From contig NZ_KE161030.1 in assembly GCF_000412335.2 (NCBI RefSeq), positions 3,577,363 through 3,641,362 on the forward strand: a DNA stretch of 64,000 nucleotides, written 5' to 3'. The DNA is from Cedecea davisae DSM 4568 (lineage in GTDB: Bacteria; Pseudomonadota; Gammaproteobacteria; Enterobacterales; Enterobacteriaceae). Below, one piece after another: positions 17,346 to 25,491 of this stretch. The position numbers and the translations under genes were made by a program. Below the pieces are notes generated by a model. The model worked only from the letters and a program-made list of their open reading frames with translations, was not told the origin of the DNA and made no database searches. How positions within the stretch are numbered: the first letter of the stretch is position 1; each line of letters opens with the position of its first letter.

Positions 17346-17799
17346 TTGTCACCGTTTAATGCCAGCGCAATTCCACCTGCAGTGGCCTTGCGCAAATACT
17401 CCCAGTGACGATTATCCAGCCAGATAGCCGCAGCGATGCTGTCTGGATCGTCGCCTTCCCCTGGCAACCAGTACCGGCGCATTATCAGATACTGCTCCAG
17501 CCCGTTCTGCTCAATAGCGCGAACCCGCGCCGTTAGTTTTTTACTTCGATTTCCAGCTCAGGCACAAACTGGTCATTAACCTTTGCAGCCAGCTGCAGTG
17601 CAGCGCCCGGTTTCGTCAGTAATGCGTTCAGCGCCTCTTTTGATTCTTTATCAACGATGCGGCGCAGGTAGTTATGAGCCGGCGCAATCTTGTTGTCTGG
17701 CATCATTTCGTTTACGAATTTGTTGTAATCCTGCATGGTCGGTTTAAACGTCAGGTCAGTACCAGCTACGCCCAGGACGATAATTTGTTCTTTACTCAT
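17342..17799 (-). CDS. frameshifted tail assembly chaperone (E+E' / G-GT type)
   Basis: A -1 shift at the slippery site 17536-17542 would extend the 88-residue chaperone by 64 residues, which begin Leu-Thr-Ala-Arg and end with ALALNGDK before a TGA at 17342-17344. I read this frame codon by codon and it is open across the whole gap between chaperone and tape measure. The extension has no start codon of its own near its beginning. By analogy with P2 E+E' and lambda G-GT, the fusion recruits tail tube subunits to the tape measure. The shift itself is inferred. Confidence 0.75.
17533..17799 (-). CDS. tail assembly chaperone (gpE-like)
   Basis: This 88-residue protein is the unshifted product of the tail chaperone pair. 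The start MSKEQIIV has AAGGAAAG upstream and overlaps the Rz1 stop by 8 bp; longer upstream starts run into the lysis gene. Size and position match P2 gpE. It ends in VKN-stop, with the slippery heptamer covering the last two sense codons and one preceding base. It coats the tape measure before tail polymerisation. Confidence 0.8.
   Translation of the reverse strand: MSKEQIIVLGVAGTDLTFKPTMQDYNKFVNEMMPDNKIAPAHNYLRRIVDKESKEALNALLTKPGAALQLAAKVNDQFVPELEIEVKN
17536..17542 (-). other. slippery heptamer A AAA AAC for -1 frameshift
   Basis: On the minus strand the codons read GTA AAA AAC TAA, so the heptamer A-AAA-AAC is in the canonical register for -1 slippage, directly before the zero-frame stop. 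Slippage leads into the 64-codon open extension. Confidence 0.8.
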
Positions 17800-18073
17800 T
17801 GTTCGCTTTCCTTCGCAAATAAATTTCATTAATAAGAGTGTTATGCCTGGCTGCACACACAGGGTAAATATCCTGATAAAGCAATAAAGCAGCAGATAAA
17901 TCAGTGCCGGCTTTCCCCAGCAGGCGAGGCAGTTTTTCCGGACACTTTGTCAGCAGATTTTCCTGATAGTGCACGTTCTGCAGCACTGGCTGCATCGTTG
18001 TACATCCGGACAAAATCATCAGAGACGCAAACGTTAGTGAAAACCGGCTTATAAATTTCACGGCGTATTTCAT
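17792..18073 (-). CDS. Rz1-like o-spanin lipoprotein
   Basis: This is a 93-residue lipoprotein with a signal peptide and lipobox ILSGC (Cys24). It starts inside the Rz gene in another frame, the classic nested spanin layout. Rz1 sits in the outer membrane and with Rz fuses the two membranes at the end of lysis. It overlaps the chaperone start by 8 bp. It resembles the LysC-type Rz1 of P2-like phages, with paired cysteines in the mature part (KCPEKL and PVCAAR). Confidence 0.8.
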   Translation of the reverse strand: MKYAVKFISRFSLTFASLMILSGCTTMQPVLQNVHYQENLLTKCPEKLPRLLGKAGTDLSAALLLYQDIYPVCAARHNTLINEIYLRRKANNE

Positions 18074-18281
18074 TTGGCTGCGCATTCTTCAGCCCTTCAA
18101 TTTTTGTTTCCAGCTGGCGTGCTGAATCCGCTGCAATCACAACCAGTTCATCACGCAGTTGCTCACCTGTTTTTTGTGCTGTGGTATTGATGGCCAGCTG
18201 CACAGAATCCCGCTCCCATCCCCGGCAAAACCAGCCGGCGGCCAGACCAATGATGAGCGCCCAGAGTGTTGCGCGGCTCAT
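17901..18281 (-). CDS. Rz-like i-spanin
   Basis: This 126-residue protein has one N-terminal transmembrane helix (ATLWALIIGLAAGW) and a periplasmic helical part (about 30-80) containing a likely coiled coil. The start at 18281 shares one base with the endolysin stop (TAATG), so it is coupled. The nested out-of-frame lipoprotein confirms the spanin pair. The C-terminus is Ser/Lys/Ala-rich. Confidence 0.8.
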   Translation of the reverse strand: MSRATLWALIIGLAAGWFCRGWERDSVQLAINTTAQKTGEQLRDELVVIAADSARQLETKIEGLKNAQPNEIRREIYKPVFTNVCVSDDFVRMYNDAASAAERALSGKSADKVSGKTASPAGESRH

Positions 18282-18670
18282 TAACGCAGCTCGAAATGCG
18301 GACAATCCCAGTTGTCATTGCCCACTTCATGGCCGTCACCGTTGAAATCACCACCCCAGCGAATACGAATGCCCAGCTCGTCTGCTGCCTGCTGCATGGC
18401 ATGGTGCACCGGGATAAATTCAGAAGCTTTCCAGGTGCCGCCGACCGGGAATAAATCCACCGCCAGCCCGTCCTGATGTTTGCTGTGGGTGACTTTGGTT
18501 TTGCGCTCTGCATACAACTGGCGCTGGCGTTCTGCCGTGCGCAGTCCTTCGATAATGGTAAAATCTACCGTCGTAAGCTGCAGCGCACGACGTACCACCG
18601 CAACCAGCGATGGGTTTACACCGCGCAGGTTGTCTTCGCTACGCTTGCCAAATACAAATCCATTGCTCAT
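18281..18670 (-). CDS. endolysin, M15-family L-Ala-D-Glu peptidase
   Basis: The 129-residue protein has the VanY/M15C zinc peptidase signature: His65 and Asp72 in SKHQDGLAVD, and His125 in CPHFEL. These enzymes cut the peptide stems of peptidoglycan. There is no signal peptide, so export through the holin lesion is expected. It overlaps the holin stop by 4 bp. HP1 and P2 use a glycosidase-type lysozyme at this step, so this is a different enzyme class. Confidence 0.9.
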   Translation of the reverse strand: MSNGFVFGKRSEDNLRGVNPSLVAVVRRALQLTTVDFTIIEGLRTAERQRQLYAERKTKVTHSKHQDGLAVDLFPVGGTWKASEFIPVHHAMQQAADELGIRIRWGGDFNGDGHEVGNDNWDCPHFELR

Positions 18671-18942
18671 TCGCTATCCTTATTTTTACGACGAAACCAG
18701 ATTTCCACAGCCTGATGCCCACCAATCCCCAGGGCAGCGCCCAGACCGATAATGAGTAGCGGGCTTGCGCCAGGAACCTGCAGTAAAACGGCACCTGCAG
18801 CCACAGATGTCAGACTGCCGATAATCACCCTTGAAAAAAACAGGCGCGGGGTAATCGGATCACTGCCATCAAGCATCTTTCCCAGCGAGGCCAGAAAGCC
18901 AATGGCCATCAGGGTATAAAGCGTTTTTTCATGTTCCTGCAT
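18667..18942 (-). CDS. phage holin (HP1 family)
   Basis: This 91-residue protein has two or three hydrophobic segments (about 8-22, 36-56 and 60-80) and a charged C-terminus (FRRKNKDSE), fitting HP1-family holins. It would time lysis by piercing the inner membrane. It is directly upstream of the endolysin in the holin-lysin-Rz-Rz1 order, 3 bp after the tail tube gene. Confidence 0.8.
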   Translation of the reverse strand: MQEHEKTLYTLMAIGFLASLGKMLDGSDPITPRLFFSRVIIGSLTSVAAGAVLLQVPGASPLLIIGLGAALGIGGHQAVEIWFRRKNKDSE

Positions 18943-18945
18943 GGC

Positions 18946-19404
18946 TCACCCAATCAGATTGCGTACATCGTCGGCAGATAACACTGGAACGCCGTTGATT
19001 TTCACAAACTCCGGGTCGGTCACGATGAATTTTGCTTTATGTGACATGGTGGAGCCGCCCTTTGGATCGACATCCAGAATGGAAGTGATCAGCAATTTGC
19101 AGCCAAACGCCTCCACTTTCAGTTCTTCGTCACCGGCTTTTGCATACCACATCACGTCAAACGTCGGGATGCCACGCCATGAACCTGCACGAGCAGCAAT
19201 AGGTGTCAGCTGGTCTTTCAGTACGCGAGAAGAAAACTCCACCTCGCCATCTGCGGCCACATCACCCGACACATAGCCATCAGGCACACCGCGCGTCTGT
19301 GCGGCGGCTGTGTTGTCTGTTAAATCGAGTGAAATTTTATCGAAATGGATCAGTTCACCGTCAAAACTACAGTCAACGGACTGACCAGAAATGCGCTGAC
19401 TCAT
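18946..19404 (-). CDS. tail tube protein (DUF2597-like)
   Basis: This 152-residue, beta-rich protein resembles the DUF2597 family that follows the sheath gene in HP1-type phages, and it is the best candidate for the tail tube (gpFII equivalent). Visible segments include ISGQSVDCSFDGELIHFD and MSHKAKFIVTDPEF. Its ATG overlaps the sheath stop by one base (TGATG or TAATG type), as expected for coupled tube and sheath expression. Confidence 0.75.
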   Translation of the reverse strand: MSQRISGQSVDCSFDGELIHFDKISLDLTDNTAAAQTRGVPDGYVSGDVAADGEVEFSSRVLKDQLTPIAARAGSWRGIPTFDVMWYAKAGDEELKVEAFGCKLLITSILDVDPKGGSTMSHKAKFIVTDPEFVKINGVPVLSADDVRNLIG

Positions 19405-20927
19405 CAGGCATTACCTCCCTGTAAACTCAAATCGAGCATCACTGACGCTTTAATACCTTTCGGGCATTCGTAGGTGCGCACGATGATGTAAATTTCCACC
19501 TGCGTTTTGCTGCGCCACAGGATCTGGACATCGCCATCTTGTGGCGGCACAACTTCACCAGGGAATGTGACACCCTGAATCCGCATCGTGCGGGACATTT
19601 CACGCATTGGGCCGGCGAAATACTGCTGATGTGATGCAATGCTGGTCGGCGTCGAGTTCAGCGAACGGTCGGCAATTTTCGCAATGGCCAGCAGGCGTAC
19701 GCGACGACAAACCTTGTCAACGACACGTTTGTTTTCAATGGCCTGATAATCACCACCCTCGGCATCCAGCGTGATGCCATCAGACCAGTAATAACCGTCA
19801 TAATCCGGATACCACATCGGTACACTGAATCGCGCCTTACTGAGCGCCTGCAGCGTATCCAGCCGCATCTCGTTACCGTCTTTATCAACGGGTTTATTAC
19901 CGGTACTGTTCAGGCCAACGACAGGCCCGGTTTTCACCCGTGCAGGACTGTCTGCGATGGTCACTGCGCGATTACACAAACGACCGACATAAACGCCAGG
20001 CTCTGCGCCAAACAGTCGCGGGATGAGAGTGACGCCCCCATCAGCAATACCTTGCTGATATGCTGTGACACGGGCAAGATAATCCGCCCAGGATTCGGTC
20101 TTCTGAACCCCCTGCACTGACAGATAGACATGAATCCATCGCTGGTAGATGGCCAGCACATCCGCAATCAGCGTCCCCGCCAGGGCGATAGCATCTTTAG
20201 CTGCAATATCATCGCAGACCACGACACCTTCGACCGAGCAGACAGCCTGTGCAGCCCTCACCGCATCCGCGAATGATACCGATGGATCAGAGTCATCCAG
20301 TACCCAGACATACGCAAACCAGTTCTGGCCAGCATTACGCATCGCAGCCTGCAGGTCATTTTTTAGTGCGCTGTCGGCATCACCCAGCAGTTTGTCAAAA
20401 TCGGTCTGGCTATTAACCGGCAACACTTTGCCAGCATTTGGCACAGACGCCCCCGCATGACCAGGCGTGACTGAGGCACCAGCAGCCGTAGTCAGTTTTA
20501 ATAAGGTGCTCAGGTCAGTCCCGGAAGCGCCAGCTGTCGCAACCGTCAGCGTTGCGGCCGCACCCGTATTCAGCGTGGTCACCACAAAACGACTGTCTGA
20601 GTCACTCCATGTCACTGTTGCCAGCGCGCTGAGTTTTGCCGATACAGCCGTGGCCACTTCAGCAAGCGTTGTCACTGCTGATAAATCAACAGCACTGACG
20701 TTTTTTACCGTGCCGTTAATGGTCAGCTTGAATGCGCCATCAGTAACAGCAGTGAATTTGGTAATGGTTTTATCGCCAGTTGCCAGCACCCCGCCACTCA
20801 GCACGGCAGCAGTAGCAGCACCGCCGGTGGCTTTGAGCGAACCGACAAACAACATGACGCGCTCAATTTCGTTCGTTTCGCCCTGCAGCTGATTAAGCTG
20901 ATTGACGTCTACAGTTGGCCAGGTCAT
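19404..20927 (-). CDS. tail sheath protein (DUF2586-like)
   Basis: This 507-residue protein fits the sheath family of HP1/K139-type phages and is next to the tube gene. The N-terminal and C-terminal parts form the contractile core. Residues about 35-165 are an Ala/Thr/Val-rich inserted domain (for example TITKFTAVTDGAFKLTING, then VDLSAVTTLAEVATAVSAKL), a beta domain also seen in sheath proteins of other phages and probably displayed on the tail surface. Confidence 0.8.
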   Translation of the reverse strand: MTWPTVDVNQLNQLQGETNEIERVMLFVGSLKATGGAATAAVLSGGVLATGDKTITKFTAVTDGAFKLTINGTVKNVSAVDLSAVTTLAEVATAVSAKLSALATVTWSDSDSRFVVTTLNTGAAATLTVATAGASGTDLSTLLKLTTAAGASVTPGHAGASVPNAGKVLPVNSQTDFDKLLGDADSALKNDLQAAMRNAGQNWFAYVWVLDDSDPSVSFADAVRAAQAVCSVEGVVVCDDIAAKDAIALAGTLIADVLAIYQRWIHVYLSVQGVQKTESWADYLARVTAYQQGIADGGVTLIPRLFGAEPGVYVGRLCNRAVTIADSPARVKTGPVVGLNSTGNKPVDKDGNEMRLDTLQALSKARFSVPMWYPDYDGYYWSDGITLDAEGGDYQAIENKRVVDKVCRRVRLLAIAKIADRSLNSTPTSIASHQQYFAGPMREMSRTMRIQGVTFPGEVVPPQDGDVQILWRSKTQVEIYIIVRTYECPKGIKASVMLDLSLQGGNA

Positions 20928-20936
20928 CCCTTCCCC

Positions 20937-21638
20937 TTACGTATCCTGTGCATTTACGTCCCAGCCAAAGCCTATTGCCTGCAGCTGTCGCACCAGTGCT
21001 TTCATAAAATCATCCTCGCCAATCCCCAGAAACTCACGGGCAGGCAGGGTGACAGTCCATGTCTTTTTCGCTGGCGTCCCCTCCAGCTTTCGTATCAGCA
21101 ACCCCGCCTGAGCAGCGCTGACCTTCTCCTGAATCTCTTTAAATCCTGGTGTTTTCCACCGTTTACCGCTGCGCACCTTAAACCCGGCTTTACGCAGCCG
21201 CTTTGCCTGCCGCAATGTTGCCGGGCCGGTCTGCCCTGATGAAGATGCAGACTGACGGGCATTAATGGTGGCGGTCATGCCATTTTGTTGCGCGTAACCC
21301 ACCGTGCCGGCTGGCACTTCGCGCTGGCCGTTGCGGTAGCTGCCACCGTTCAGATACAACCTGACTGCATCAATTTCCGGCATCTCACGCACCCGGATGA
21401 GTTTTGGCATATTGCGCAGCATCTTGCCTTTGCGCTTTGTTTTGCGCTTTTGCCACGCTACGCCATCCGGTGTTTGCTGGTTTCGCACGTTGCGTTTTGC
21501 TGCCGCAACCAGCCCATACTTCGCCAGGCGCCACAGCAGCCGGCGGCGTTTTGCCGGTGTCAGCTCCAGCGATTTCAGCGCATCCTTCAGCACCTTCAGC
21601 TGAGAGGGGTTTAACTCACCTCTGATTGCACCGGCCAT
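20937..21638 (-). CDS. virion morphogenesis / tail completion protein gpS-like
   Basis: This 233-residue, strongly basic protein matches the phage virion morphogenesis family (P2 gpS, PF05069): an N-terminal helical part with LTPAKRRRLLWRLAKYG, then TPDGVAWQKRKTKRKGKML. It is longer than P2 gpS (about 150), with a Lys/Arg-rich middle insert (100-190). gpS with gpR caps the tail for head joining. It overlaps the gpR-like gene by 28 bp and lies 9 bp before the sheath gene. Confidence 0.8.
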   Translation of the reverse strand: MAGAIRGELNPSQLKVLKDALKSLELTPAKRRRLLWRLAKYGLVAAAKRNVRNQQTPDGVAWQKRKTKRKGKMLRNMPKLIRVREMPEIDAVRLYLNGGSYRNGQREVPAGTVGYAQQNGMTATINARQSASSSGQTGPATLRQAKRLRKAGFKVRSGKRWKTPGFKEIQEKVSAAQAGLLIRKLEGTPAKKTWTVTLPAREFLGIGEDDFMKALVRQLQAIGFGWDVNAQDT

Positions 21639-22117
21639 GTACCGTCACCGCTTCCAAAAAATAACGTCGCATGCTCTGCAACCCAGACTGACGATTTAGC
21701 CAGCCGCCAGCGCCGGCCATCGAGAGGAATTTGCCCCTGTGGGTCTTCCGTCAAATCCAGTGGCTCCGCAAGTGAACCGGTCACCAGTACGATGGCGGTT
21801 TCCTCATCGAGCTTTTCCACATCAATTTCCGGCAGTTCGTAATCAGTATTAATACTGCCCATTGCCGGTGCGGCTTCGCTCATATACCAGGCCAGCAATA
21901 ACGCCATGACCAGCTGCGGGTCACAGACACGATACGGAAACCGCGCCCATTCCAGCGTCACTGTGTAATGCATGATGGCCAGTCGATACTGTCCCGCACC
22001 CAAATCACGCGCAGCCGGCACGAAACGCACCTCATCCATGAGGCTGTCAAATCCTTCCATGGCACGTTCCGGCATATTGCTCCGTACAAACACGGTCAGC
22101 GAATCAAGCAGGCTCAT
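21611..22117 (-). CDS. tail completion protein gpR-like
   Basis: This 168-residue protein matches P2 gpR (tail completion, PF06891): MSLLDSLTVFVRSNMPE, then a conserved stretch with YRVCDPQLVMALLLAWYMSE. It acts at the head-proximal end of the tail. The start at 22117 overlaps the head-completion stop by 4 bp (ATGA). The order L-R-S follows P2 except that the lysis genes are elsewhere. Confidence 0.8.
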   Translation of the reverse strand: MSLLDSLTVFVRSNMPERAMEGFDSLMDEVRFVPAARDLGAGQYRLAIMHYTVTLEWARFPYRVCDPQLVMALLLAWYMSEAAPAMGSINTDYELPEIDVEKLDEETAIVLVTGSLAEPLDLTEDPQGQIPLDGRRWRLAKSSVWVAEHATLFFGSGDGTWPVQSEVS

Positions 22118-22566
22118 ATAATGGACACTCCCACCCGGGCCAAACATTTCAGGCTACGCAGCGCAAAATTGGCTTCAGCCAGTAATGAATCCTGCGTGTC
22201 TTCGTTCGATGCCTGCGCATCATCTTTCACGCGCACAACGCTTTTCCACTCGCCCATCAGGTCAGCTTTTGCCCTGGCAAATACCGCCTTTCGGTACTGC
22301 GCAACAACGTGATTGGTGCCCTGATACGACGGACCAGGCACATCAGCTGCGCGGTTAAATCCATCGTCGATATGCCGCTGGCGCTGGATAACCAGGCTTT
22401 TATTGGCCTGAGCCATTGCGCTGACCAGTGCATCAGATACCGTTGATTCCTTGATATCAGCAGGAATACTGCGGCTTTCCTGAAAATCCTTTACGTTCAG
22501 GTCTGGCCAGAAACCATCGTTTGTGACCGGCACATCCTGATAATCAATCGGGTTACCACTGAACAT
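22114..22566 (-). CDS. head completion protein gpL-like
   Basis: This 150-residue protein matches P2 gpL (PF05926), the adaptor added to the portal after DNA packaging. It has WPDLNVKDFQESRSIPAD near the start and QRQRHIDDGFNRAADV in the middle. It is separated from the small terminase gene by a 96-bp structured gap and overlaps the gpR-like gene by 4 bp. Confidence 0.8.
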   Translation of the reverse strand: MFSGNPIDYQDVPVTNDGFWPDLNVKDFQESRSIPADIKESTVSDALVSAMAQANKSLVIQRQRHIDDGFNRAADVPGPSYQGTNHVVAQYRKAVFARAKADLMGEWKSVVRVKDDAQASNEDTQDSLLAEANFALRSLKCLARVGVSII

Positions 22567-22582
22567 AATTCATCCCTGAAAT

Positions 22583-22646
22583 GACGGCTCAGACCAGGCT
22601 CCACGGCAATAAAGACAAATGTCTGTTGCCTCCCCTGCGAGCCGTC
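22583..22646 (-). other. long intercistronic stem-loop between M-like and L-like genes
   Basis: Nested inverted repeats (outer GACGGCTC / GAGCCGTC, then GGCAA / TTGCC, then AGACA / TGTCT) share one centre in the only sizeable gap of the head operon. There is no T-run, so it is not a simple terminator. An mRNA processing or stability element is possible. Confidence 0.5.
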
Positions 22647-22662
22647 GGCGCTTCGGTGCTCG

Positions 22663-23370
22663 TTACTCCGTTTGCGCCAGCTTGCGTAATCGCTGGGCAA
22701 TTTTATTGCGGAGTGTTGTAACCTGAATGCGCGGGTTAACTTCCGTCGCCTTAGCCAGCAGTGCATCAGCATCTTTCAGTTTTTCAACATCAGAAATTGC
22801 GGTGACGGATGGCATACCATCTTCATCACGCAGCAGCTGCAGTCCGGCAAAGCGCAGATATTTAGCCCGTACAAATTCGTTAACTTTCCAGTGCTCAAGA
22901 ACACTTTCAGAAACTGCGCTGAAATATGGCTCAACAGAACGACCGTTATCGGCTTCGGTTTCAGCCCATTCCAGCATGTTGTCAGCCACAAAATGCGCAA
23001 AGTCGCTGCGAATGTTCTCCGGCGTTTCCTGCCCTTGTTCGATGGCAATTGCGGCCCAGCTCAGTGCCTGTCCCAGCTCGCCGGTATCAAACAACCAGAT
23101 AACGCAGTAACTGAACACCGGGTTATTAAACACATCACCCGATTCCAGATATTGCTCGGCCCATGGCATCCACTTTGGCAGCAGCTCGTCACGCTTCATG
23201 GCGATACGGTCAGCCCGTTGTGGCAGGCTGCGCAGACGTTCCACATCGATATTCAGCGCAGCAATCTGCACATGCAGGCTGTTTGGGGAGGCCACAACGG
23301 CCTCCACATTTCCCGCTTTCAGCTCCTGCGCCGCTTCAACTCGGCGCTGATGGTCACGCATGAAACTCAT
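22663..23370 (-). CDS. terminase small subunit gpM-like
   Basis: This 235-residue protein matches the P2 gpM terminase endonuclease subunit family: an N-terminal SFMRDHQRRV stretch, conserved LPKWMPWAEQYL, and NPVFSYCVIWLFDTG. In P2 gpM carries the nuclease and DNA recognition for cos cutting, partnering with gpP (25492). It follows the capsid gene by 9 bp. Confidence 0.85.
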   Translation of the reverse strand: MSFMRDHQRRVEAAQELKAGNVEAVVASPNSLHVQIAALNIDVERLRSLPQRADRIAMKRDELLPKWMPWAEQYLESGDVFNNPVFSYCVIWLFDTGELGQALSWAAIAIEQGQETPENIRSDFAHFVADNMLEWAETEADNGRSVEPYFSAVSESVLEHWKVNEFVRAKYLRFAGLQLLRDEDGMPSVTAISDVEKLKDADALLAKATEVNPRIQVTTLRNKIAQRLRKLAQTE

Positions 23371-23379
23371 GACTAATCC

Positions 23380-24423
23380 TTATGCTGTTGGTGCACCGAC
23401 ATCACCAGGCAACACAACGTTTGCCGGTTCGATGCCGACGAACAAGGTTTCGTCTTCCACCACATACGCTTCGTTGCGGTAGTAGGAGTCAACCAGCCCT
23501 TTATGTTCATCGTCGTCTTTAAACGCACGACGCATAGAACCCTCCTGGGTATAAATAGAAAGGTTGTCATAAGTCGTGATGACACAACCACGCGCCGGGA
23601 AGTTTGGTGGAATGGTGGCTGGCAGACCGCCGAATGACCCCATCAAATCCATTTGTTTCATGGCAGCACGCTCAGTCGGTGTGCGACCATGCATTTTCCC
23701 TGCTGCATCCGCTTCTTTAGCGATGATGTCGGCACCAACCATCAACACCAAATCGGTGCGCTGGCGATGAACCGGATCAAGCCCTTGACGCAGGTCATAA
23801 GCCAGATGATCGAGGTTGGTGTAATCCGCGTCTTTGTCGGTCGCGAGATTGATTTTGTTTGCTGTTTTGCCGCCGGTTAGGATGTTCTTCGTCAGGTTGT
23901 CGCGCATCCATTGCATCCAGCCTTTGTTCACATCCTGAAGCAGTTTTTGCACCGTCGGATCAGAACTATCAGCAACGGATACCCCGTTCCAGCCAATCAT
24001 CATCTGGTCGAGTGCAATCTGACGCTGAACAAACTGAGCATACAGGGACATAAACTGGTCGCCCATACGTGCCCAGGTGTCAGCCAGATGCCAGGGGATA
24101 ATCACGCCACTGTCTGTTTCAACACAGGTGTACTTGCCACCGGTCGGGTCAATATTACGACGATAACGACCATCTTTTTTTCGGCCAGTAATCGTCTGCT
24201 GAGTCCCGGCAAACACTTTTTCACCCGCAATATCGGTCACAAGCGGCATGTTAATCAGTTGCTGGAATTCAGTGCTTTGCTGCACAGCACCTAATAGTTT
24301 TTCTTCCTGCGGCCCGGTAATGGCAAATGACTTACCCAGCAAAATCAGGTTCGAATCAGCATGGTATTGCTTCGCAAGAATCTCGCGTACCTGCTGAACT
24401 CGTTTTTCGGTATTCGGTTTCAT
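23380..24423 (-). CDS. major capsid protein gpN-like
   Basis: This 347-residue protein matches the P2 gpN capsid family with an HK97-type fold. In P2 the N-terminal about 30 residues are removed by the gpO protease. Visible family segments are TGRKKDGRYRRNIDPTGG, LYAQFVQRQIALDQMMIGWN and LSIYTQEGSMRRAFKDD. It lies between scaffold and small terminase genes, as in P2. Confidence 0.92.
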   Translation of the reverse strand: MKPNTEKRVQQVREILAKQYHADSNLILLGKSFAITGPQEEKLLGAVQQSTEFQQLINMPLVTDIAGEKVFAGTQQTITGRKKDGRYRRNIDPTGGKYTCVETDSGVIIPWHLADTWARMGDQFMSLYAQFVQRQIALDQMMIGWNGVSVADSSDPTVQKLLQDVNKGWMQWMRDNLTKNILTGGKTANKINLATDKDADYTNLDHLAYDLRQGLDPVHRQRTDLVLMVGADIIAKEADAAGKMHGRTPTERAAMKQMDLMGSFGGLPATIPPNFPARGCVITTYDNLSIYTQEGSMRRAFKDDDEHKGLVDSYYRNEAYVVEDETLFVGIEPANVVLPGDVGAPTA

Positions 24424-24432
24424 CCCTGTTCC

Positions 24433-25302
24433 TTAAAGCCAGACTTTGTTTTCTTCACCCGGATTCTCATCCGGCTGTTTAGTGGTACTGGTGCCAGCCA
24501 TCGCATCAAACTTCTGGGTAATTGAATCCAGCTTACCTTCCAGCTGCGTGAACTGCTCAACCGTAATACCCGTTACCACCGGTTTTTCTTCCGGTTTAAC
24601 TTCCGGCTTTGCTGGCTCTGTAACTGGCTTGTCACCGGCACTGAACGCTTTCACCTGTTCCTGAATGCCGGCGATAGCCGTATCTTGTTTTTCCATGCGC
24701 CCCATCAGCGCATCAAACTGTTCCTTGGTCATTTCGTCTTCTTCCGTGTTATGGGTTTGGGTTTCTTTGAAGCGGCTGAAAAAACGCTCAATGAATGTTT
24801 TTTCGCGGGTGCGGTCTTCTTCATTGGCGTTCTTTAACTTACCGAGAGAGAACGTTTCTGCACCTCCCTGTGAAAGTGCAGACTGATGATTACCCATGCT
24901 GAACATCAGACGATCCGTGCCCAGTGATGCCGGAATGTCAGTAACCGCCAGCGCAAACAGATAAAACTTCCCGGTGCCTGCAAAGTTCTCCGCAACTTCA
25001 ATAGAAGTGAAAAGCTTCTGCCCGGATTCGTTGGTCGCAATCAGCCAGTCGTTTGGCATGAGCTGGGCAAACAGCTTGAGAACGCCATCTACACGATCTG
25101 TTTTCAGCGCACTAACTTCACCGTAGTTATAGCTATATGCCCGAGCCTCAAGCGTGTCGTGGCGAGGCCAGATAAGCGCGGTGTAAGTCTGAGGGTTATA
25201 TGTTTCTGCTGCCTCCAGCAGCCATTCTTCCTTGATTTCCCGCCCGTCAGCCGTATTTCCGGCAGTAGCGACACAAATCCAGTCTGTGCGTAAACGTGGC
25301 AT
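24433..25302 (-). CDS. capsid scaffold / maturation protease gpO-like
   Basis: This 289-residue protein is the scaffold and self-cleaving protease of the procapsid. Starting at MPRLRTDW, the serine protease triad aligns with P2 gpO: Asp19, His48 (PRHDT) and Ser100 (KLFTSIEV), the last slightly earlier than P2 Ser107. The C-terminal half (about 165-289) is a charged, helical scaffold region with an acidic Pro-rich linker. I chose the start at 25302 because it gives the family N-terminus; 25335 would add 11 residues. Confidence 0.88.
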   Translation of the reverse strand: MPRLRTDWICVATAGNTADGREIKEEWLLEAAETYNPQTYTALIWPRHDTLEARAYSYNYGEVSALKTDRVDGVLKLFAQLMPNDWLIATNESGQKLFTSIEVAENFAGTGKFYLFALAVTDIPASLGTDRLMFSMGNHQSALSQGGAETFSLGKLKNANEEDRTREKTFIERFFSRFKETQTHNTEEDEMTKEQFDALMGRMEKQDTAIAGIQEQVKAFSAGDKPVTEPAKPEVKPEEKPVVTGITVEQFTQLEGKLDSITQKFDAMAGTSTTKQPDENPGEENKVWL

Positions 25303-25379
25303 AACGTCCCTGTCCCATTGCTTTCCTGACCACAAGTAAAACGGAACTGGCCGTGAAATTCACGCGCATCAATTTTGTT

Positions 25380-25409
25380 GCGTTCCGCTGCAGGCTGTTA
25401 TCGGAACGC
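25380..25409. promoter_or_regulatory. dyad in the divergent late promoter region
   Basis: An 8-bp inverted repeat GCGTTCCG / CGGAACGC, spaced 14 bp, sits midway in the 189-bp gap between the divergent scaffold and terminase genes. TGTTGC (25376) and GCAACA (25428) form a further outer pair. In P2 such gaps hold Ogr-dependent late promoters, so this is a candidate activator site, by position only. Confidence 0.4.
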
Positions 25410-25491
25410 ATCAGAATCAGGCGAAATGCAACACGTTGCCATCTGGTCACAATAGGTACTCAAAGGGACAACACGGGCAATCATCAGGACG

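Noticed and set aside
19404-20927. Inserted Ala/Thr-rich segment of the sheath protein as a separate gene or diversity-generating target
   Set aside because: It is in frame within one ORF, such inserts occur in sheath proteins, and there is no reverse transcriptase in the window.
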